Positions 45,295-58,214 of a stretch of DNA of 64,000 bases are shown here, one piece after another. Every line of letters starts with the position of its first letter. Positions within the stretch are counted from its first letter, which is position 1. The notes under the pieces were generated by a model. That model did not search any database. It was not told the origin of the DNA and saw only the letters and a list, made by a program, of their open reading frames with translations. The DNA lies in assembly GCA_033439265.1 (NCBI GenBank), contig JAVTVX010000031.1:13243001-13307000 (forward strand), written 5' to 3'. The stretch is from Dillenia suffruticosa (taxonomy: Eukaryota > Streptophyta > Magnoliopsida > Dilleniales > Dilleniaceae). Position numbers and translations under genes: made by a program.

Positions 45295-45807
45295 TGTTAA
45301 GACCCTCAACTATGACCTTTGTTTCAATAAAGTTTGAGGAACCCAGAAATTGTAGTTCCTGTCTTTTGAGGCATATGCAGAAGGTTAAGCCTGTTGTTAT
45401 ACTCTACTATAAAGTCTATGATAGACAAAAAAATGAAGAGAAGAGAGAAGAAAGACAAAAAGAAAGAGAGGTTTAGAGAAAGAGGTAAAGAGAAGAGAGA
45501 AAGAAGAGAGAGAAACGAGAGGGGAGGATGACGCTTAACTTCTAAATCCTTATCCTCTTCATTCCCCATCTTTACATCTATTTATATTACTGAACTAAAA
45601 CTCAACGTGGTTCTAACTTCCTTCAACCACCTAACTGCTATTTAGAAACTTATTGGTTATACTAACATACATTGGCTTCTACATTCAAACTAACTAACAA
45701 CCATTGAATAACTATCTAACAGGTATCCACAACTTGCTTTAACAGTCACCCGAAGTTAGTTGTCCCAAAGTAGCTGTTACAGTTGAAATTTCTCTTAAGC
45801 TACTACA
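45295..45807 (-). repeat. 3' LTR of gypsy element (513 bp)
   Basis: Starts TGTTAAGACCCTCAAC and ends CTACTACA. It has a GA-rich block at 45430-45530. Differences from the 5' LTR are scattered throughout, so the element is older than the inner copia element. Confidence 0.95.
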
Positions 45808-46290
45808 ATTTTCCCTTCCTTTCGAGAAGTACCTTGCCCTCAAGGTTAAAATTGTGGAAATTGTGATTTGATGAAATTCATATCCTCTCATGTAGACATT
45901 TCAGGGCTCAAGTTCACCCACCTTATTAACCATTGAGTCACTGGTCTACTGTCTCTCATGATGACTCTCCTTTTAAGTATTGCTTCCAGTTCCACCAATA
46001 TTTGTTTATCCATTCCTACCAAAGGCAGAGCAGACATAGTAGTTTGCATGGGGCCAATCTTTTTTTTTAAGAAGTGAAATATGGAAAACTGGATAAATTT
46101 TGAATCCAGCAGGGACCTGCGATCAATAAGCTACCTTGCCTACCATAGCTATCATTGAAAAAGGGTCATAATACTTTGAAGAGAACTTCAACCGCTTCCT
46201 TACTTTCATTGAATGTTGCCTATAAGGCTGCAGTTTAAGATATAGCAGATCTCCTATCTCAAATTTCCTCTCTGTTCTGTTGTGATCAAC

Positions 46291-48374
46291 CTAAATCTTC
46301 ATCATATTCTGAGCTTTATTTAGATAAGGACCAACATGTATAAATCTGGACTTGTAGCCATAAAGTGCTTCAAAGGAAGACAACTTAACACTGGAGTGGA
46401 AACTAGAATTGTACAACCATTCTGCCAATCTGAGCCAGTTGTGCCATAATGCTTGTCTATCTGAAGTCATACACCTTAGATAACACTCCAGACACTGGTT
46501 AAACCTTTCACTCTGCCCATCAGTTTGAGGATAGTATGCATTACTCATGTTGAACTGGGTTCCTACCATTTTAAACAACTCCTGCCAAAACAGACTAATA
46601 AAAACTCTATCTCGATCTGTGACAATGGAGTCTAGCAGTCCATGCAGCTTACAGACAGAATCCATGAACAACTGGGCTACCTTCATTATAGAATAAGGAT
46701 GCTTCAGAGCCAAAAAAATGAGTGAACTTAGTCAGTCTATCGATAAGCACCATTATGGTGTCATAGTCTTCTAATTCTGACAATCTCTCTACAAAATCCA
46801 TGTTTATTTGGGACCAAGTTTGGGAAGGGGTGGGAAAAGGTTGCAATAAGCCTGGATAAGGAAGATTCTCATGCTTGTTCTTCTGACACACTTCACATTC
46901 TTGAACAAACCTAATCACAGATTCCTTCATGTTGGGCCAACAGAATACAGCTTTAACCCTTTGTAAAGTCCCTTTCTGACCTGAATGTCCTCCTACAGTA
47001 GAATTGTGCAGCTGTTGGATCACCTTAGCTCTCAGTTGAGCTCCCTTACCTAAGTAACCCTCTTCTTGTATCTCAGAATTCCATCCTGCAATTGATAATT
47101 ACCTGTTGTCTTAGGCTGCAATAGCAGCTGTGCTACGATTGTTTGGCATTCCTCATCCTCATTGTAGCTTTGAATGACCTCTTCCATCCACTGCGGATGC
47201 ACCACTGTGACTGCTATCAACATTTCTCCTTGTTGCTCCTCTGCAAAGAACTCTTTTCTTGACAATGCATCGGATACTTTATTTTCCACCCTCTCTTGAA
47301 TTGTATTTCATAGTTCAACCCCAATAGTTTAGTAAAACATTTATGTTGCAAAATATTGGTCAACTTCTGCTCCAAAAGGTATTTCAAGCTCTGATGATCA
47401 GTTCTGATTATGAAATGATAACCCACCAAGTAATGCCTCCATTTCTTTACTGCCATAGCTACAACCATAAGTTCTTTTTCATAGATGGACAATGATTGGA
47501 TTCTTTGTCCTAATGCTTTGCTTAGGAATGCAAAATGTTGGTCTTCTTGCATCAAGGCAGCTCCCCAACCTTTGGCACACGCATCTGTCTTAAGAATGAA
47601 TGGTTTTGAGAAGTTAGGAAGTCTTATAATAGGAGTTGAATTAACTGCTACTTTGAGATATTCGAAGGCTTGACTAGCCTCTTCATTCCATTCAAATCCC
47701 TCTTTCTTGAGTAAGTCATTAAGAGGCTTAGTAATCAACCCAAGGAAACTTCTTAATGCTCTGACATCTGCTTGTTCAGGCCAATTCAGAATACAATCCA
47801 CATTTCGTGGGTCCATTTTAACTCCTTCAGATACTATATACCCCAAATATTCCACTTGTAATTGAGCAAGCATACATTTGGACAATTTGACATACAATTG
47901 ATGCTTTCTTAGGGTTAAGAGAACACATTCAAGGTTCTGTACATGGGTTGACAAATCTGAGCTATATATTAATATGTCATCAAAGAAAACTAACACAAAT
48001 CTCCTGATATAGAGTTGAAATATATGATTCATTAATGAATGGAATGTAATCAGAGTATTTGTTGGTCCAAATGGTATAACTAAAAATTCAAAATGCCTAT
48101 GGTGTATCTGAAGTGCAGTTTTCTCCATATCCCTTGGTTTAACTCTAATTTGATAATAACCTGATCTTAAGTCAATCTTGGAAAAGAGTTTAGACCCATG
48201 AAGTTCATCTCGCAACTCATCAATATTAAGAATGAGATACATGTATTTCACAGTGAGGCTATTGAGCTGTCTATAATCAACACATAATCGCCATGAATTG
48301 TCCTTCTTCTTCACCAAAAGCACAGGAGAGGTAAATGAACTGTTGCTGTACTTAACTATGCCACTGCTCATCAT
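46291..48374 (-). pseudogene. Gypsy pol: RT, RNase H and integrase, broken
   Basis: RT and RNase H (47217-48374) contain DYRQLN, KLFSKIDLRSGYYQIRV, VFFDDILIYS (catalytic FDD form), YEKELMVVAMAVKKWRHYL and TDHQSLKYLL. The block that normally follows SFLGL (TGYYRRF and neighbours) is missing, so SFLGLITKPLNDLL is a short internal deletion. A frameshift near 47290 moves into a frame with ENKVSDALSR (47050-47289). Integrase follows: a zinc region with GGHSGQ and CEVCQKNKHENLPYPGLLQP (46649-47023), then after a frameshift near 46710 the rest of the core with IVTDRDRVFISLFWQELF and YYPQTDGQSERFNQCLECYL (46291-46713). It cannot make a functional Pol. Confidence 0.93.
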
Positions 48375-48527
48375 TTCCTAAACCTGCCTTTCAATTTTAG
48401 CCTTTTGTGAATATGGATATCTATAAGAAGGGAGCTTGAAAGGCTGAGCTTCAGGTTTCAGGAGGATTGCATAGTCATGTGACCTTTTGGGAGATAATGA
48501 ATTAGGAACTGAAAACATATCTTCAAA

Positions 48528-49603
48528 TTATTTCAAAAGCTCAACTTCCTTCTGTTGTAGGAGTTGTTGTTGCCCTCCCTCTCTGATAGTGATTGTGGCA
48601 CAACACTGCAGCTGTTGTGTTCTGAATTTCTTTGTTGTTTTGCCTCTAACCAGATTCATCCGAGAGTTCTCCACCATACCCATTAAGACTATTTCTCCTT
48701 CTTCACTAGCTAGTTTGACATGCAGTAGTTTGAAATCAAATGTAATAGGACTGTAATTAAATATCCAATCAACTCCTAATATGACATCCCAATTTTTCAA
48801 ATTTATGACTCTTAAATCAAAAGAGAAATTGTATCCTTGTATACTCCATTTGACCCCTTTAACCTAGTTATAATTACTTACTTTGCTACCATCAGCTAAT
48901 ACAGCATGCAGTGTTTCTCCTTCCTCTTTGTTCAACTTAAGTTCTTCTACTAATTTGTGATTAATGTAACTATTTGTGCTTCCCGTATCCACTAGTATGG
49001 ATATTATTAATCCTCGTAAAGTTCCTTGTAGAGCTATTGTTTTTCTTTTTAAAGAAATAGATAGAAAACATAAGGAGACATCATAAGTTTCACCTGTTAG
49101 TTCTTCATAGATTGCTACATTTTCTAATTCAGCATTGTTTCCTTCTTCTGCAGCTATGATCAGTTTTAAACTTCTGAATTTACAGTGATGTCCTGGTGCA
49201 TACTTCTTCCTACACCTATAACAGAGGTTATTGGCTCTCCTGTACTGCAATTCTTGAGCTGTTATTTTAGTGTTTCTGTCTTCTGGTACTACTCCTAGAA
49301 TTCCTTCTTTTCCTTTAGCCATATTACTCCTATGAGCTGTAATATTGCCTACCTAAGGATCTTTCTTGCTGCAGTTTATTAAACTCTGACTCCCTTCCCT
49401 TCAAATCTATAACAAAGCAGCTTAGCAAATTCATCCCAAGCAATATCTATCTTGGCTCTTTTTAAGCTCTGAAACCAAACTTCTGTCTTCCTATCTAAAT
49501 ACATTTCCACTGTCTCCACCCACATCTGAGTTGGTATGTGATACATAACAAAAAATTTATTGCACTTTCTCAACCACGCTTGACGATTATCTCCTGCAAA
49601 CAT
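48528..49603 (-). pseudogene. Gypsy gag, zinc knuckle and protease, broken
   Basis: The gag part (49379-49603) has WVETVEMYLDRKTEVWFQSL. The next frame (48864-49322) carries the knuckle CYRCRKKYAPGHHC and the protease active site LVDTGSTNSYI. A third piece (48528-48800) has DVILGVDWIFNYSPITFDF, the usual end of the protease region. Stops and frame changes separate the pieces. Confidence 0.9.
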
Positions 49604-50019
49604 GGGAAGTTCAATTTTAGGATTACTGGAACAAGATCCCTTCTGATAAACTTCTTTCTTGGGGGTGCTTACCCCATTTCACTTTTATTTCTTCCATCAT
49701 TAGGAGTAGGCAAGATTGGTGTCCTTAACAGTCTTTCTACTTCAAGATCCTCATCCCTCCCATTCTTCAATGCGAGAGCATTGATTCGAGAATCTATATT
49801 GCTCAGGATTGCCTCCTATTTTTGGTTTTGTTCATTCAAATTTTGGCGGATGTCTTCTATTTGTTTATTGACTTGGAGACAATTCTCTCTAGCTTTATTT
49901 GTCATTTCCAACATTTTGATTTCAATTTTCCTGAATTGTTCATCAGTCACTTTCTGTTTAGTTCCTTCTGCTATCAATTCCTTCTTATGTCCAAGAATTG
50001 TACAACTCTAATACCACTT

Positions 50020-50525
50020 TGTTAAGACCCTCAACTAGGACCTTTGCTTCAATGAAGTTTGAGGAACCCAGTGGCTGTAGTTCTTGTCTTTTGAGGCATA
50101 TGCAAAAGGTTAAGTCTGCTACTATACTTTACTGTAAAGTCTATAGCAGACAAAAATGAAGAAAAGAGAGAAGAAGGACGAAGAGAAAGAGAGGTTTAGA
50201 GAGAAAGGTAGAGAGAAGAGAGAGAGAAAAGAGAGAAGAGGATGATGCTTAACTTCTGAATCCTTATCTTCTTTATTGCACATCTTTGCATCTATATATA
50301 TTGTTGAACTGAAACTTAATGTGGTTCTAACTTCCTTCAACCACCTAACTGCTATTTGGATACTTATTAGTTATACTAACTAACATACATTGGCTTCTGC
50401 ATTCAAGGTAACTAACAGCCATTGAATAACTACCTAACTGGTATCCACTACTTGCTCTAATAGTCACTCAAAGTTAGTTCTCCCAAAATAGCTGTTGCGG
50501 TTGAAATTTTTCTTAGGCTACTACA
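50020..50525 (-). repeat. 5' LTR of gypsy element (506 bp)
   Basis: Same termini as the 3' LTR. It abuts the GAAGC duplication at 50526-50530. Confidence 0.95.
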
Positions 50526-50530
50526 GAAGC

Positions 50531-52984
50531 CACGTGGGATTGTCGACTCAAAGCTTTTCTAGTCTTACAATGTTTATTGAAGCCTAATTGTTATAGTAAA
50601 GAAGTATTAGTATTTTTTAAATAAAATTTTGATTTTGAGTTTTATATCAAATAAAAACATTCATCAGTAAAATCTTATCTTTTAAAATTTTAATTTGATT
50701 TGAGTCAAATTTAATCAAATATAAAAAATCTATAAATTTGATGAGAATCAAATTTTTAAATCTATATGAGAGTTTTATCATAATTGAGTTTCTAATTTCT
50801 AAACTTTCAAACATCCTCCAAAAGGATCAATGCAAACAAAGAGAAGTTTATAAATTCATATTTGAAATTAAGTATGAATTCTATTCGGTTAAAATAAAAA
50901 AAAAAAACTGTTTTCACCAAATTGTTTATTTACATTTTGGATGATTTATTAAGTATTCGATTTGGTTTTGAATAGAATCAAACTTTAATTTGATTTATTT
51001 GTATGGTTATTGATTTTAATAATTTTTATTTCGGTCGAATAAAATTAATCGAATTAATTAAAAATATGATATATATATTTTTGGATAATTTTTATTCATA
51101 TAAATTTTATAATAATATTATAATTAAAAACTAAAAAAGAAAAAAAATTCAAAAATTAAAACTAATATGGTAGAGAGTGTATAATTAATGAAAAGTTTTA
51201 ATTTCTATCTTTTTAGTTTCAAATTTTCAATATTCAATCTGTTTTACACCACTTCCACTTTCAAACATAAGACTCTTACTTACACCTCTCCTTATCCTTC
51301 TCCTATATCACTCATTTTCTACTCTCAAAATTTAGTTTATTTGAAATTTAAAATTTAAAATTTTCAAAATGAAATTTAGTAAACTAAAATTATAAATGAA
51401 TTTTGAATTTTAAAATTACACTTTATAGTCATATGTTGATATGAATGATATATATTACCGTTACAATTATATAGACATTAATATAAAGTAACGTTACTTA
51501 AAAAATCTTTTATAATAAAATATTTTAATGATTCGATTAATTTTAAATAACTAAACTAAATTAATCAACTAATTCGATCAAACAAGTTATCGATTATTAA
51601 TTTATTTGATTAAATTATAATTATAAAAATTATATAGTCGAATTAAATAAGTTATTTCAATAATAGTTTATCCGAACACTCACCCCTTTTTGGAACAATA
51701 CTACGTGAATTGAAAGTTTCTTTGAGCCCATCTTTCTCATTAACATAAAAATTAGGGATTAAATTCTTTACATCGTGTATTAAAAATTTGCCCTTATCTT
51801 TTATTAAAATGACAATTTTATTTTGGAATAAACAAGATGGAACATTTCCAAAACGTCTCCTTTGGTATTTAACCAAATCTTTCAAAATGAATGAGATGTT
51901 TATTGAGATAAAAGAACATTTAGTTCAAGTTGGAACGAAATCAAGGAGATAAATTCTAATAATTTCGTATTTTTTAATTTTTTGGCAAATTAAATTTTAA
52001 TTTTAATAATTCTTATATATTTAATAATTATATAAAAAATGATTATCTCCCTTATATAATTATAAATTTATAAACTTCCTAATAAAAATTAATTGTATAT
52101 TGAGTAGATTTAAATGATATGATCGCTTAGGCTTAAATTTTGTTTAAATGGAGAAAAGGGAACCTTTTTCTTCTCGATGCTTTAATTATTGAAATCTATA
52201 ATATTGCTCTATTAACGTGACGTATGCATATTTTATTCTTTTTTTATTAATTATTATATTATTTTATTAATAAGTAATATTTAGTAGTTAAATTAATAAA
52301 ATTGATAAGAACATAATTTTATAAATAAAGATCAATTTTCTAAAAAATAGATTAAAATTATTTATAATACTAATTCTTATATTAAAAATATTGGCCTTTA
52401 TTTTTTCCAACATCCAAATTGATGGAACCTTTTGGGGGAGTGCCGAGTCGCGAAGCATTCTAGAACGTTATCATTGGAGTTGGTGAGCAGAAAAGCCAAA
52501 TAAATGAGAAATTATTAGAAGACTGATTTTCAAAGTTTTTCTTTTTTTTTTTTTTTTAATTTAAACGTTATCAAATTTAATTTAAAAAAATTTCTCATAA
52601 TATATTTTTATTTTTATTTTTAAATTTTAAAATCAAGATTTAATTAATAAATTTAATAATTGATTGTAGTTTGTATTGTTTTTTAAAGTTTTGTTGGGTT
52701 ATTGATGTAAAATTCATTTTATCAAGCTTGAATTTGAGAGAAAAAAATGGAGAAGGAGAAAATGATAGCCAACGTGGTCGTTTTAGAGAGCTAGTCTACA
52801 AGGTCCCCAGTCTGGGGAAAGAGTTGATGATGGGGTTGGTAGTCTCCACCCTTGGGTTGGTGCAAGCTGACGGTTGATGGTGCTCCTAAGGAATGGGATT
52901 GCCATCATTGGGGAGCTCGTAGGAGTTGATGCAAAAAATTGAAGAGAAGCTTGGTTGTCAAACTTCTTTTATTTTATTTTATTT
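50531..52984. other. AT-rich intergenic DNA, no gene seen
   Basis: Very AT-rich with many stops in all frames. A slightly GC-richer patch at 52430-52500 and 52760-52940 shows no recognisable protein. Confidence 0.55.
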
Positions 52985-53150
52985 TATTTTTATATAAATC
53001 GATATTTAAAATCATACTCTGATAATTTATTTTAAAATATTATCGGAATCTCTTTAAAAAGAAATTCTTTTAATATAATTTTTTTCATTTTTAAAATTTG
53101 AATTCAAATTTTTATTAAAAAATCTATCATTCTTTTCGTTAAATTAATTT
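52985..53150 (-). mobile_element. Heavily decayed SINE-like copy
   Basis: TCGATATTTAAAATCATACTC followed by TAATTTATTTTAAA, then AATCTCTTTAAAAAGAAATTC and AAATTTGAATTCAAATTTT keeps the order of blocks seen in the full-length SINE at 63566-63761. CpG-rich positions are replaced by AT, as expected for an old methylated copy. Confidence 0.3.
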
Positions 53151-53874
53151 CTCATTTTGAATGCAAAGCTTTGGGGGCTTTGGGATGGTTTAAACATGGC
53201 ATGGACCCTCAAAGTTACTAATTGAGATGGATTTCATTGTCGCCAACCTATTGCTGAAGCAAGTTTCCCCTCCATTTACACCTAGCTTTATCCCAGGAGA
53301 TGCTTAATCAAGACTAAGAGTGCATGGTTAGCCATGGTTCAAGGAAGCTTGCTAGGACTCATAATTATAACCTAAGCATGACCTTTGAGGGCCCCTTCGG
53401 GCCAGAAAAGCCTTTCAGGTAGGGGATGTGTAGGGTTTGATCAGGTAGCAATATAGTTTTGCTTGCCTCTAATCCTTTTACTGCGTTCCTTTGTCTTAAA
53501 AAACAAAAACAAAAAAAAAAAAAAAGAAGGTTCCAAAACCCCATCTGTACTAGAGTTTGAATTAATGAAGAAAAACATTTTACTTATATTGATTTATATA
53601 ATTGTGTTAAATTCAAAGGAGAAAATACAAATAACTGAGCATTTTGTCAATAGCCCTAACGGCTCTCATTACAATGTGAACTCAAGGTAATGGTGCCACC
53701 TAAAGTCCTTTAGTTCTAATGCAACTATCATGGATTATTTATGGATGATAGCTTGTATGCCCCTTTGAATGTGTAATTTTATACGATAGAAAGTACTATA
53801 TTAATCGGAATTTATTATATTAATTTGTCCAATAATTAAATGATACCATAATATTTTGTACCATCTTTGATATT

Positions 53875-54020
53875 AATATATAGAATTATATTCTGATTAA
53901 TTCAATTCGAGTGTTGTTGAAACAAATTTAGTTAGAATTCTCTTAACGTAATTTTTTCTATTTCTAAGTTTCGATAATTAAGAAATCTAATACTGTTATT
54001 CACTCGATTAACCATCCGTC
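53875..54020 (-). mobile_element. Decayed SINE-like copy
   Basis: TAGAATTATATTCTGATTAA parallels the GGGTTTCGTCCCGACTAAT block of the intact SINE. GTTTCGATAATTAAGAAATC then parallels box B, and CACTCGATTAACCATCC box A, in the same order on the minus strand. Confidence 0.35.
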
Positions 54021-55124
54021 GGCCTCTCTCACTATCGGTTAATCTCTTTCATGTGAAATTCTGACTTGAAGCATATATGAGGTGAATTATTATTTTTAAG
54101 TTAAGAAGTAACCGAAAACAAGGCATATTTGGACACCTCATATTGTTTTAAATTAAATTATTTTATTTATAATATTATTAATATAGTACTCTTAGTATAA
54201 ACATATGATTATTTTTTAATAAATCTCAAACAAAATCTATTTTTCTACATTAATTTTTGTACCATGGGTCGTTCTGAAATGACCTAAGATATCATCAAAG
54301 AACTAAATTTGGAATAGCTAAACCAAGGTCAACCCCAAATAACATAACATCCATATTCATCAAATTCAAACATTCATACTATTAAGCTTCTCATGCACAC
54401 GCACATACACAACAATCAAACCAAACTACATAATGAATCCATAAAAAAATTAGGGTTCATCTAAAATTAATTATTAATTAATATGGCCGCAAATGTCGAA
54501 TGATACGGTCGAGTTGAAATGCAATTTTTATTGACTTTGTAAAAAAAAATTAATTTATAGTATGAATAGAATAAAATAAAATTTTACATTTACGTGTGAC
54601 TAGAAAGGAGAAGAGAAAAATAAAGAACCTTCTTCTCTCAAGTACCACACAATAATGGCTTTTTGGCAAAGTCATGTTTTGATTGTAAACTTGATATTAT
54701 GCAAATATATATTAAAAACCTAATATTTTCCCACGACTAAGACGCGTTTAACTTTGTAACTCCTTATTTTGTGAGTAAGCTTGTGTTTATGGCGAGTTTT
54801 ATTTTATTTTTATTTTATCATATTGTATTGTATTTAAATTTTGGTTATTCTGTCGTATTAATTTTAGGTTTAAGTTTTATTATAAATATATATATCTACA
54901 TGACATGATACATTGATATTTTAGATATTAGGAGAGTTAACTTTTAAATTGGATCATACAGTATTTGAATTGAATTAGTCGAGTAATCATGATACTAGAT
55001 GATCAAGACAATTTATATATATATTTAAAAGTTTATATTAATTATTTGGTGATATTAGAGTTGCTTTTATTTTAACCAATATAAATATACATATACGAGA
55101 AACTATTAAAAAATTATATATTAA

Positions 55125-55265
55125 AAAAATGGGTCATAAGTTTTGGGTTTGAATCGTAGAAATAAAGAAATGAGATTTAGAGAACTAAACCTTTATGTAC
55201 TAATAATATTCGAATCAAATTAATCGAATAAACTTTAAATATCGATAAGTGTAAAAAAATTTTAT
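55125..55265 (+). mobile_element. Decayed SINE-like copy
   Basis: On the plus strand GGGTTTGAATCGTAG resembles box B, and AATTAATCGAATAAACTTTA then AATATCGATAAGTGT and A7 resemble the 3' end and tail of the SINE family at 63566-63761. Confidence 0.35.
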
Positions 55266-55854
55266 TTAAAAAGAAATTATACCATAAAACTACTATTTCA
55301 GTTGATCACATGTGGACCAAAGACAAGGGAAGGACCCACATGACCCAAAAATGCCTAGACCAAAGTCCAAAAACCACATAAAATAAAAAAGGTTGATTTG
55401 ATTGAATTGTTTTTCCTTTGGGCTCCTTTTGATATGATGGGTTCATAGTTTAAGTACTCGTAATGGTGCTTTCAAGCGTGCAAGAGCACGAGTGATTGTT
55501 GCAAGTGATTCTTCCCAACTTTGTACTCAATTGAAAATGATGTCAAATTAAAGAAAGAAGGAAAGAAAGAATAATTCTTTAAAAAAAAAAAAAGAAAAAA
55601 AAAATTTCTTGTTTCGTGTATGTATTAACTAATGAAGAGATTGATTAGCTATTTATCACAAGGTAGACACCTAAGCTACGTATTATTGTGTTTGAATTAT
55701 TGATGCCAAAGTTCATAATTAAAGTTTTGGTGGGGGCTTGATGTTTCCTTTTTCTTCTATTCTATTTTTCCCTTTCATATTTTATAATTTTAGTACTTTA
55801 TAATAATGGTGAGAATTTTGATTATTATTATTTTTATCGATATTAATAAAGCTA

Positions 55855-56000
55855 TTCGATATATATATATATATATTTTTATAAATTATTGATGTCTAAA
55901 ATTTAGTTTAAATCGCCGTATCTATTTTTCTTATATATATAAGATTCGAATCCGAAAGTTTATTTAAGAGTAATCAGTGTCTAACCACTAAATTAATTAA
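55855..56000 (-). mobile_element. SINE-like copy with box A and box B
   Basis: On the minus strand TTTAGTGGTTAGAC (complement of 55979-55992) and GGATTCGAATCTTA (complement of about 55940-55953) are good Pol III box A and B matches at the expected spacing. A/T-rich 3' sequence follows. Confidence 0.45.
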
Positions 56001-57341
56001 ATGTCGGTGTTATTACATTTGATAACATGTAATCGCACGTATCGAATAAGGACATAAGCCGTTAGCATTTATTTAAATTATTATTTTTATATAAGCTTGT
56101 TTAATAAATAAGCGAAAATGTTTCTAATCTCAAATTTTAAAAATGGAGAAGCTACACTGATTTATTTGCTATTTGCTATGTTTTTTCTTTTATTAATTTA
56201 ATTGAGATCAACAAATTATTTTTGGAAGTAAATTTATTTCTTTACCATGAATAAATTTTGTCATCTAAATCAACTTTAATAGCATAAGTTGCATCAAACT
56301 GAAATTAATTGAAGAAAAGGGTTTTGTTTGTTCAGAAGAAAGTAATCTTTCCAAGAAATAAGTATTTTATAAATTTTAATATTTTAGTTACAAAAATAAT
56401 TTTTAGGTCAAGACTCAAAAGCAAAAACTATTTTATTTATAAATATTTAAGAAATATTTTTTTTTACTTAGTTAGGCAATAAATAGTATTTCTTGGTTAA
56501 ATATTAAGAAACAATTATTTTATTAATAGATGATTATGAAATAATTTTGATTTTTAATTAATAAATAAACTATTTTTAAAAAAATTAAAATTTACTATTT
56601 TTTTTTTTAATGATGTGGATATGCACACTATCATTTTTACCTAGAAAGTCTACATCCATAGAAATAATCACGTAGGATGAATTAATGTCAAACTTATAGA
56701 GGTACCAATATTACCTTTTCCATTATTTCTTTTTTGTAAATGATAGAGGTATTAAGAGTGTTTCTCAAAGATGAAAGACCAAAAAGTAGACTTTAAGTCT
56801 AAAAAGGAGAAAGTAGAACGTTGGGCAAAGAAATAGAATGCAGAAAATAGGAAGGAATATAGTCGCTTTTGCCATGGCGGCCAAGAATGGTATAAGGAGA
56901 GATCAATTATGATCATGGTGCATCCCCCCCCCCCCCCCAAAACAAAGGGAGGAGACCTGTTTTTGGCTTTAATTATACTCTCTCTCTCTCTCTCTTTAAA
57001 ATCCCATATATTTAATGAAATACTTTGATAGCAAACAACTATATCATTACCTATGTCAAAGTTCAATTTTGTATGAAAAGAATAATTACAACTGAGACAA
57101 AGAAAAACAGGATTCTTCAATATGCGTTGAGGTATTTATAGGATTTGAAATCCATATTCGAAAAGTTGATATTGCAACACTATGGAAAGCCAAAATCCCA
57201 AGAACATAACTAGCCAATAATTGTGTTTTATTCATAGTAAAATCCATACAATGATATTATTCAGAAAAGCTTAATAGTATTTCTCTTTGCAGATATATTA
57301 GAGGATCCCAAATAGACTAAGAAAGAAATTATTACACTGTC
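56001..57341. other. Intergenic and X8 gene 3' flank
   Basis: No gene recognised. It contains a C15 run (56924-56938) and a CT tract (56978-56995), plus the downstream flank of the first X8 gene with AAGCTTAATAGTATTTCTCTT at about 57267-57287, shared with the second X8 gene. Confidence 0.5.
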
Positions 57342-58123
57342 TTATGCATATTTGCAGTCATCATAACCTGCATAAATCAAAAATAAAATAAGTGTAAGTA
57401 AATAAAATTTTCTGGGTTGTCCAAATTCGGCATTCTTAATGCAAACCAAAAAAGGAAAAGGAAATGGGGCTTACTAGGGTCAGTCTGAACAATGATTGCA
57501 GAGTTTCGGAAGTCGCAGTTAACAGGTTTTTGGCCCTTGGTTTTGTAGTAAAGGTTCATGATCACAGAGGCATGGTTGAGGGGAGTGTTAGGATAGTAGC
57601 AGCGTTGACCTGGTTCAGTTATGTCACAATTCACATGCTGACAGGCGTAGTCTATGTTGTTTTGAAGCTCTGCATTTGAAGAAGATGGCTTTGCAACACA
57701 CCATTTGTTCTCCGGTGCCTAAATTGATCGCATCCAAGCAAATACTTAGGAGAAAACAATAGAAATGTGTACATGGTTTGTAGTATTACTTAAGAACATT
57801 CTATTTTTTTTACCTGTGCATGAGCAAACTTGGAATTCCGACCTGCAAAAATGTTTCATACATTAGATCAAGGAACTAGAAAGTGGGGATTTGAATTTCG
57901 CAAGATTTAATCCAAATTGGATAAAATGTAGAAACAGGTTAATGTAAGATACAAGAACAAAACAAATGTAGATTTTGAAGAATTTGAGAACAACAATATT
58001 TGGAAACATTAAATATGACAAATATTAGAAACCAAATGAAATTCTAAAAAATGAACCTGAGTTGAGCAGCAGCATCAAAAGAAATGAGGACAAAAAGGAG
58101 AGAGGCAGTGCAATTTTGGCCAT
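57342..58123 (-). CDS. Small secreted X8-domain (CBM43) protein, copy 1
   Basis: Four exons on the minus strand: 58057-58123, 57814-57842, 57475-57718, 57342-57367. Introns are GT-AG, phases 1, 0, 1; total 366 nt (121 aa). A signal peptide (MAKIALPLSFLSSFLLMLLL) is followed by a short linker (RNSKFAHAQ) and one X8 domain from W38-C39 (KWCVAKPSSS). The domain includes YACQHVNC, PGQRCYYPNTPLNHASVIMN, LYYKTKG, NCDF and a terminal DPSYDDCKYA. The six X8 cysteines are present. X8/CBM43 domains bind beta-1,3-glucan (callose), and single-domain secreted forms resemble Ole e 10-type proteins of the cell wall. There is no GPI-tail segment, so it is probably soluble and apoplastic. It is the tandem paralogue of the gene at 60661-61509, with the same exon structure. 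Confidence 0.92.
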
Positions 58124-58206
58124 TGCTGCTACTGAAAGAAGTAAAACCAGAGAGAGAGGGGGGGGGAGATGTGAATCTGTGAAGTGAGAGAGGAAATACA
58201 GTGTAG

Positions 58207-58214
58207 TATTTATA
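58207..58214 (-). promoter_or_regulatory. TATA box of X8 copy 1
   Basis: TATAAATA on the minus strand, about 85 bp before the ATG. The surrounding promoter (GGAGAGGATGGCG, GATGGCAAA, TTCATACTAAT) is conserved in copy 2 and in the relic near 62.8 kb. Confidence 0.75.

Larger units (their letters stand above)
45295..50525 (-). mobile_element. Ty3/gypsy LTR retrotransposon, minus strand
   Basis: A 5,231-bp element with LTRs at 45295-45807 (3') and 50020-50525 (5'), termini TGTTAAGACC and CTACTACA, and a perfect target duplication GAAGC at 45290-45294 and 50526-50530. On the minus strand the 5' LTR is followed after 3 nt by TGGTATTAGAG, a Met-tRNA primer site with one C-to-T change, and a purine tract (GGAAGGGAAAAT) precedes the 3' LTR. 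Gene order is gag, protease, RT, RNase H, integrase, that is gypsy. Size and integrase text suggest a chromovirus such as Reina, but no chromodomain was identified. The coding region is broken by frameshifts and stops. Confidence 0.96.

Noticed and set aside
48487-50025. Plus-strand frames opposite the gypsy gag and protease
   Set aside because: They are antisense to recognisable minus-strand gag/protease and have no domain of their own.
56752-57120. 122-codon minus-strand frame with a glycine run
   Set aside because: The glycines come from the C15 homopolymer. No homology was recognised.
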